From NCBI GenBank assembly GCA_017405115.1, contig JAFRBA010000113.1, forward strand, positions 1 to 6,446: a DNA stretch of 6,446 bases. Reading direction: 5' to 3'. Under the pieces are notes generated by a model. That model searched no databases. It saw only the letters and a list, made by a program, of their open reading frames with translations, and was not told where the DNA came from. Every line of letters begins with the position of its first letter. Position 1 is the first letter of the stretch. Origin of the DNA: Kiritimatiellia bacterium (GTDB lineage: Bacteria; Verrucomicrobiota; Kiritimatiellia; RFP12; UBA1067). The translations under genes and the position numbers were made by a program. Shown piece by piece: positions 1 through 4,120 of this stretch.

Positions 1-1
1 C

Positions 2-3000
2 GAACTGATTGCGAAGGCTGTTCCGTTCGTGGACGGCGCGACGGCGCTTTCGCGCCGCGCCGATGGTTCGCTCGCGTTCTCGCTTGCGGGCGGAGGGGAG
101 CTTGTCCTCGGCGTCGAGGCGTTCGGAAACCTTGGGTGGACATTCCGCATCGACTCGGCCACGCCTGCAGAAGCGGGGCGGAGGGCGTTTGCGAGGCTTT
201 CGCCGTCCTGCACGAACTACGTCGGGCAGTTCGCCAACGCGCTGTCCGACGACGCGTCTTTCGTCGTCCTGCGCGGCTATGAGTGCGACACGGCAATGGA
301 ATGTTCGGCGGACGAGCTCTCCGTCGTTGCGGAGGGGCCGCGTGGCCCGGGCGGTCTCAGGGCGGGGCTCGCGGCGGGCCCACGCCGTCTCGCGATCCCT
401 GCGCTCCGCGCCATGACGCGCGCCGCCGGCGTGCCGTTTTCCGACCTCGGCGGCGCCTGGTCACTCGGCGCGGAGGGCAACCGCGAGTCGTATTTCTTCC
501 ACCACCACTTCTCCCACGACGTCGATGCGCTCATTGACCGGGTAAGGCGAAGCGGCGCGCGCACCGTCAACCTCTACACTTGGTGGGAGAAGCTCGGCAG
601 GTACGAGATAAGCAGGCGCAACTACCCAGGAGGCTGGAGCGAGTTCTCCAACGCCGTGGCGCGGCTCCCTTCCGCAGGGCTGAAGGTGTCTCTGCATACG
701 CTCACAGGCTGCATCGACACTTCGGACCCGTGGGTGACGCCTGTTCCGTCGAAGCACCTCATAGCCGACATCCACTACGTTCTTGCCGAGCCGGTCTCCC
801 CTGACGCGGAGGAGCTGTCTGTGACCGTGCCGCCTGTCCGCTCGGCCCACGATTTCGTCTTCACATATGCAGGGAGAGGCAATGTCCTCCGCATCGGTGA
901 CGAGCTCGTGCAGTATTCTGGAATCGACGGCAATCGTTTCACCGGCCTCAGGCGCGGCGCGTTCGGCACGCGGGCCGCTGCGCACCGTGCGGGTGAAGCC
1001 TGCGACTATCTCCACCAGATATATCGGGCGTTCTATCCTGATCCGGATTCACCGCTTGCGGATGAAGTGGCAGACCGTATTGCCGCCGCGTACAACGGCG
1101 TCCGCGCAGACCAGATATACTTCGACGGCTCGGAGGGGATGGGCAGCCGGTATGCGGTGGACGCGATGCGGCGCAAGATATTCTCCCGCCTCGACCAGAC
1201 GGGAAGGCCGGTGCTCGACGAGGCGAGCCATCCCGGCGCTAACAACTGGTGGTTCCATTCGCGCCTCGGCGCGTGGGACAGCTGCTACTGGGCGGCAAAG
1301 CCGTTCCACGACCTGCACATCTCCCGGATTGTCGATCAGGCGCGCAAGGCGGAATTCATCGAGGCACAGCTTGGCTGGTGGTATCCGAAGCCGTTCGATT
1401 CCGTCAGCCGCGGCCACTTTTTGGACGAGGCGGAGTATTTCGCTTCGAGGAACGCCGGGGTCGACGTCGCGATGTCCCTCCAGGGGCTTGAGGCGGAGTC
1501 TGGGCGACTTCCTACCGGTCAGGTTTCGCTGATTACGGTAATAGGCTGGTACGAGCGCGCTCGTCTCGCGAGGGCCTTCGCGGCGGACGTGGCGCGGCGG
1601 ATGGCGAAGCCGGGCGCGGAGTTCCGCCTCCGGCAGGGCGAGGATGGCGTGTGGACCGTGCGCGATGCATATGTGAGAAGTCACCGCGTCTCGGGCGGCG
1701 TCGGCGCCGAATGGGGCGAGGATTTCACGGCGGACATGGATGCGGCGATCCGCGTCGAGGCGCTGTTCGGCGCTGAGCCGTACGGTTCGGCCAACGCGCT
1801 CGCCGCGTTTTCGCCGAGTGACGTGGGGAAAGCAGAGAAGAGCGCCGCCGATGGCGTGGAATTCTCGGCGGGCGCGGCGAAGGATGCCGAGCGCGGCGAC
1901 GTGGTTTCGCTCTCCGCCGTGAACGGCACTCTGACGGCGCGCGGGGCGTGGGCGGGCGTTGTCAGGCGCATTCCGCTGCCGTACGGCGACTTCGGTGATC
2001 GTCCCGCGCTTGGCGCATGGGTGAAGGGCGATGGCTCCGGGGCGCTTCTCAACGTGCAGGTCACGACGCCGCGCGAGTACATTGAGGCGTATTCTGAGCA
2101 CTATGTTAGGCTTGACTTCAAGGGCTGGCGCTATGTGACGTTCCAGCTGCGTGAGCGCGACGCAGAGGAATACACGCGCCTCGTGTGGCCGTACGGCAGG
2201 CTCTACCAGTCTGTCGGACGCAACCGGATGGACCTCCACCACGTCAACGGCGTAGGGCTATGGCTGAACGAACTTCCACCCGGTCGCAGGGTCAACGTGT
2301 CCGTCGGAGAGGTGCGGGCGCTTGCTCGGATTGACACGACGGTCGAGAGCCCGTCCGTCAGCGTGAACGGCTCGGTGTTCTGTCTCCCGTTCTGCCTCGC
2401 GTCCGGCGACTATGCCGAGCTTGAGAACGGACGATGGACGCGATACGACCGCTACGGCGAGCCGCTTGCAGAGTCCTCTGCACAGGCTAGGCCGCGCGTG
2501 AGGAATGGCCGGAACGACATGGTGTTCTCGTCAGCCTCACCAGATGCGCGCGTCGAGGTTGCGATTTCCGCGCTTGGCGCGAAGACGCCCGCGTTCGTCT
2601 CGCCCCTCACGGAGGCGATGCGCCGCGAGATGGAGTTCGAGTACATGCTTCCGGTGCGCGTCGCGCCGGCGGCAGGCTTTGCTGGAGAGGACGTTGTTGC
2701 AGTCCGCCCAGGCGAGAAGGCCGTAGTGCATGCGTGCACAAACGGGGACGCAAGAGGCGCTGTGCTGGTTCTTTCCGACGGCTCTCGCGATGTCCGCGTG
2801 GCGCTTCCCGGCGCGACGCCGGCGATAGGCGGGACGTGGCGCTACCGAGTCGAATGCGCGGACGCCAAGGCGGACTTCAGGCTTGAGCTTGTCAAGCGAT
2901 ACGAGTCAGAGGGAATCGTCCGTACGGTCCAGAACGCGCCGGGCTACAATTCCTGGCCGATGGTGCATCATGTGGGGCGTCGTCTTGTCTGTGCCTACAG

Positions 3001-3892
3001 CCGTGGCTCGACGCATTCTATCATGGAGGGCGCACGCGGCGTATTCGCGCGCTATTCGGACGACGGTGGCGCTACGTGGTCGGATGAGGTGGTGGTCGCA
3101 GACGATCCGAAGCAGTGTGAGGTGACTGCCGGCAAGGGCAACGACGAGGCGGGGGCGATGCTTCTCTGGGTTCGTTGCTACCGCAGAGGCAGATTCGAGC
3201 ACGATCTCTACCGGACCATTGACGGAGCGCGGTTCGAGAGGGTTGCCTCGCCGGGGCTTTCTCCGGCGCCGATGCAGATCACGGACATCGTGTCTGTTCC
3301 CGGTGAAGGTCTTATGAGTCTCTGGTTTGCAGGCGACTACGGCAGAAAGGAAGATGGCCACTCCTGGGGAACTCTTTTCAGCCGAGACGGAGGCCTATCC
3401 TGGACTCAGCGTGTGGTCGAGAGCGGACTCGCCAAGTCGGAGTGGCCGACGGAGCCGTCGGCGGCAAGCCTCGGCGGCGGCAGGATACTGGCCATAGCGC
3501 GGTGCGAATGGAGCGCGAAGGGGATGGCGCAGTTCCAGCTATGTTCGGAGGACGGCGGCAAGACGTGGCGCAAGTCCAAGACGAACATTTCCGATGTGTG
3601 CGAATCGACGCCGAGCCTTGTGTACGATCCAGAAAGCCGTACAGTACGTAACTACTACTACCAGCGTGGGCCGGGACTCCTTAAGCGGAGGACAGCGAAG
3701 GTGGACGACGTGATTGCCGATCCGATGTCATGGCCTAATCCGGAGACCATCGCCATCGGAGGGAGGGACAGGCCGTTCGACTCCGGGAACGTGAACGCAA
3801 CACACGTGTTCGGCCATGATTTTGCCGCGTGGTATTCCGGTAACGACCACCAGGCCGGGGTTTTTCTGCTTGGAGAGAAGAGCCGACGTTAG
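2..3892 (+). CDS. Large multidomain glycoside hydrolase-like protein with C-terminal sialidase (BNR) beta-propeller, 5'-partial
   Basis: The frame is open from the left edge to TAG at 3890-3892 (1296 residues visible, numbered from nt 2). The true start lies upstream; GTG at 29 is only the first start-like codon. Residues ~1-140 look like a beta-rich N-terminal module. Residues ~140-550 look like a TIM barrel rich in aromatic and acidic strand-end motifs: FHHHF (166-170), NLYTWWE (190-196), IYFDGSEG (372-379; D375 and E378 are candidate catalytic acids), LDEASH (405-410), EAQLGWW (454-460) and FLDEAEYF (473-480). Residues ~594-777 resemble a carbohydrate-binding jelly roll (ALGAWVKGDGSG, GWRYVTFQL). 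Two more beta modules follow to ~970. Residues ~972-1296 form a sialidase-type propeller with three Asp-boxes, a TEPSAASLGGGRILAIAR motif (E1151, R1167) and a C-terminal DSGN...WYSG motif. Such proteins usually act outside the cytoplasm on glycans. The substrate and barrel family are not recognised; the propeller could also be non-catalytic. Confidence 0.93.
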   Translation, partial: ELIAKAVPFVDGATALSRRADGSLAFSLAGGGELVLGVEAFGNLGWTFRIDSATPAEAGRRAFARLSPSCTNYVGQFANALSDDASFVVLRGYECDTAMECSADELSVVAEGPRGPGGLRAGLAAGPRRLAIPALRAMTRAAGVPFSDLGGAWSLGAEGNRESYFFHHHFSHDVDALIDRVRRSGARTVNLYTWWEKLGRYEISRRNYPGGWSEFSNAVARLPSAGLKVSLHTLTGCIDTSDPWVTPVPSKHLIADIHYVLAEPVSPDAEELSVTVPPVRSAHDFVFTYAGRGNVLRIGDELVQYSGIDGNRFTGLRRGAFGTRAAAHRAGEACDYLHQIYRAFYPDPDSPLADEVADRIAAAYNGVRADQIYFDGSEGMGSRYAVDAMRRKIFSRLDQTGRPVLDEASHPGANNWWFHSRLGAWDSCYWAAKPFHDLHISRIVDQARKAEFIEAQLGWWYPKPFDSVSRGHFLDEAEYFASRNAGVDVAMSLQGLEAESGRLPTGQVSLITVIGWYERARLARAFAADVARRMAKPGAEFRLRQGEDGVWTVRDAYVRSHRVSGGVGAEWGEDFTADMDAAIRVEALFGAEPYGSANALAAFSPSDVGKAEKSAADGVEFSAGAAKDAERGDVVSLSAVNGTLTARGAWAGVVRRIPLPYGDFGDRPALGAWVKGDGSGALLNVQVTTPREYIEAYSEHYVRLDFKGWRYVTFQLRERDAEEYTRLVWPYGRLYQSVGRNRMDLHHVNGVGLWLNELPPGRRVNVSVGEVRALARIDTTVESPSVSVNGSVFCLPFCLASGDYAELENGRWTRYDRYGEPLAESSAQARPRVRNGRNDMVFSSASPDARVEVAISALGAKTPAFVSPLTEAMRREMEFEYMLPVRVAPAAGFAGEDVVAVRPGEKAVVHACTNGDARGAVLVLSDGSRDVRVALPGATPAIGGTWRYRVECADAKADFRLELVKRYESEGIVRTVQNAPGYNSWPMVHHVGRRLVCAYSRGSTHSIMEGARGVFARYSDDGGATWSDEVVVADDPKQCEVTAGKGNDEAGAMLLWVRCYRRGRFEHDLYRTIDGARFERVASPGLSPAPMQITDIVSVPGEGLMSLWFAGDYGRKEDGHSWGTLFSRDGGLSWTQRVVESGLAKSEWPTEPSAASLGGGRILAIARCEWSAKGMAQFQLCSEDGGKTWRKSKTNISDVCESTPSLVYDPESRTVRNYYYQRGPGLLKRRTAKVDDVIADPMSWPNPETIAIGGRDRPFDSGNVNATHVFGHDFAAWYSGNDHQAGVFLLGEKSRR
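422..1651 (+). other. Putative TIM-barrel catalytic module of the first gene
   Basis: Within the first protein, residues ~140-550 alternate hydrophobic strand-like segments with amphipathic helices, as in (beta/alpha)8 glycoside hydrolases. Strand-end clusters are NLYTWWE (nt 569-589), QIYFDGSEG (nt 1112-1138), LDEASHPG (nt 1214-1237), AQLGWWYP (nt 1364-1387) and HFLDEAEYF (nt 1415-1441). D375 in YFDG sits where alpha-galactosidase-like and related barrels often place a nucleophile, but assigning it is inference. I cannot place the module in a numbered CAZy family by eye, and the boundaries are approximate. Confidence 0.5.
1781..2332 (+). other. Putative carbohydrate-binding-like jelly-roll module of the first gene
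   Basis: Residues ~594-777 of the first protein contain the pattern 'ALGAWVKGDGSG...LNVQVT' followed by 'YVRLDFKGWRYVTFQL' and 'GVGLWLNELPPG...VGEVRAL'. Alternating beta-strands with 'G.W..(V/F)..(F/L)' and 'LGVWVYGDGSG'-like segments are typical of jelly-roll carbohydrate-binding modules that follow catalytic barrels. Ligand and exact family are unknown. The boundaries are estimated from the repetitive beta pattern and the Ala/Ser-rich stretch that precedes the module. Confidence 0.45.
2912..3889 (+). other. Sialidase/BNR-type six-bladed beta-propeller domain with three Asp-boxes
   Basis: Three S-x-D-G-G-x-(T/S)-W Asp-boxes are visible: SDDGGATW (nt 3056-3079), SRDGGLSW (nt 3380-3403) and SEDGGKTW (nt 3545-3568). 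Asp-boxes are turns at the blade edges of sialidases and related propellers; they are structural, not catalytic. Between boxes 2 and 3, 'TEPSAASLGGGRILAIAR' (nt 3449-3502) matches the sialidase pattern of a Glu followed by 'L.dGrlla.aR'. The last ~40 residues (DSGN, HVFGHDF, WYSGND) fit a closing blade with a Tyr-Ser-Gly motif. A textbook F/Y-R-I-P motif is not visible at the start of the domain, so this may be a divergent or non-sialic-acid hydrolase. Confidence 0.82.
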
Positions 3893-3942
3893 GTGTACGA
3901 TTGCTTTGCATGGTGTTCAACCTGTCGTGGATTCTGAGGCGG

Positions 3943-3973
3943 TAGACACGCAGGTGAGGAATTATGGTATAAT
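3943..3973 (+). promoter_or_regulatory. Extended -10 sigma70-type promoter for the repeat gene
   Basis: The -35 element is TAGACA at 3943-3948 (5 of 6 to TTGACA). The -10 element is a perfect TATAAT at 3968-3973, immediately preceded by TGG (3965-3967), an extended -10 TGn motif. The spacer is 19 bp, slightly long, which the extended -10 can offset. Transcription would start near 3980, giving a leader of about 54 nt to the ATG at 4034. The AT-rich hexamer stands out in otherwise GC-rich DNA. It implies that gene 2 is transcribed separately from the upstream gene. Operator sites are not recognised. Confidence 0.75.
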
Positions 3974-4019
3974 GCCCGGTGTCAAAGGGCGCGGATGAAC
4001 GTTTCCCACAACGCAAAGC

Positions 4020-4025
4020 AGGGAG
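4020..4025 (+). promoter_or_regulatory. Ribosome binding site deciding the start of the repeat gene
   Basis: AGGGAG lies 8 nt before ATG at 4034. An in-frame ATG at 3995 would add 13 residues (MNVSHNAKQGEQK) and has only a weaker AAAGGG with a 5-nt gap. It would also leave a leader of about 15 nt from the predicted transcription start. The 4034 start has better Shine-Dalgarno spacing and places the basic n-region directly before the hydrophobic signal segment, so it is preferred. Confidence 0.7.
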
Positions 4026-4033
4026 AGCAGAAG

Positions 4034-4120
4034 ATGAATGAGTTTGCAAAAACGGCGAGAAGGGGGTGCGCGACTCTCTTTGCCGTCTCATGTGCGGCGG
4101 CGATGCTGCCGATGGCGGCC
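4034..4120 (+). other. Signal peptide of the repeat protein
   Basis: Residues 1-29 have a short n-region with K6, R9 and R10. A hydrophobic stretch rich in Ala, Leu, Phe and Val follows (about residues 12-25), then a Pro-Met-Ala-Ala end before the first repeat. Cleavage by signal peptidase I is likely near residues 28-30. The Cys at residue 20 is preceded by A-V-S, a poor lipobox, so a lipoprotein is less likely. This supports export and a surface or extracellular site. Confidence 0.75.

Noticed and set aside
1049..2242. 397-residue minus-strand open frame
   Set aside because: It lies fully antisense to the well-supported first gene. Its composition is Arg/His-rich as expected for a GC-rich shadow frame, and it has no recognisable domain or Shine-Dalgarno context.
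3893..3960. Intrinsic terminator for the first gene
   Set aside because: Only a 5-bp ACCTG/CAGGT pairing with a ~28-nt loop and no T-run is visible, which is too weak to call.
3902..4020. 8-bp inverted repeat TGCTTTGC (3902-3909) and GCAAAGCA (4013-4020) flanking the promoter
   Set aside because: The arms are over 100 bp apart and cannot be extended. A match of this length is plausible by chance, and there is no sign of a terminator, operator or transposon end.
3893..4033. Read-through fusion of the two genes, which share the same reading frame
   Set aside because: Besides TAG at 3890-3892, a second in-frame stop TGA lies at 3935-3937. The promoter and RBS before 4034 also mark a separate gene.
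3995..4033. Upstream in-frame ATG at 3995 as the start of the repeat gene
   Set aside because: It has a weaker Shine-Dalgarno, a very short leader from the predicted promoter, and a polar extension before the signal peptide. ATG at 4034 fits better.
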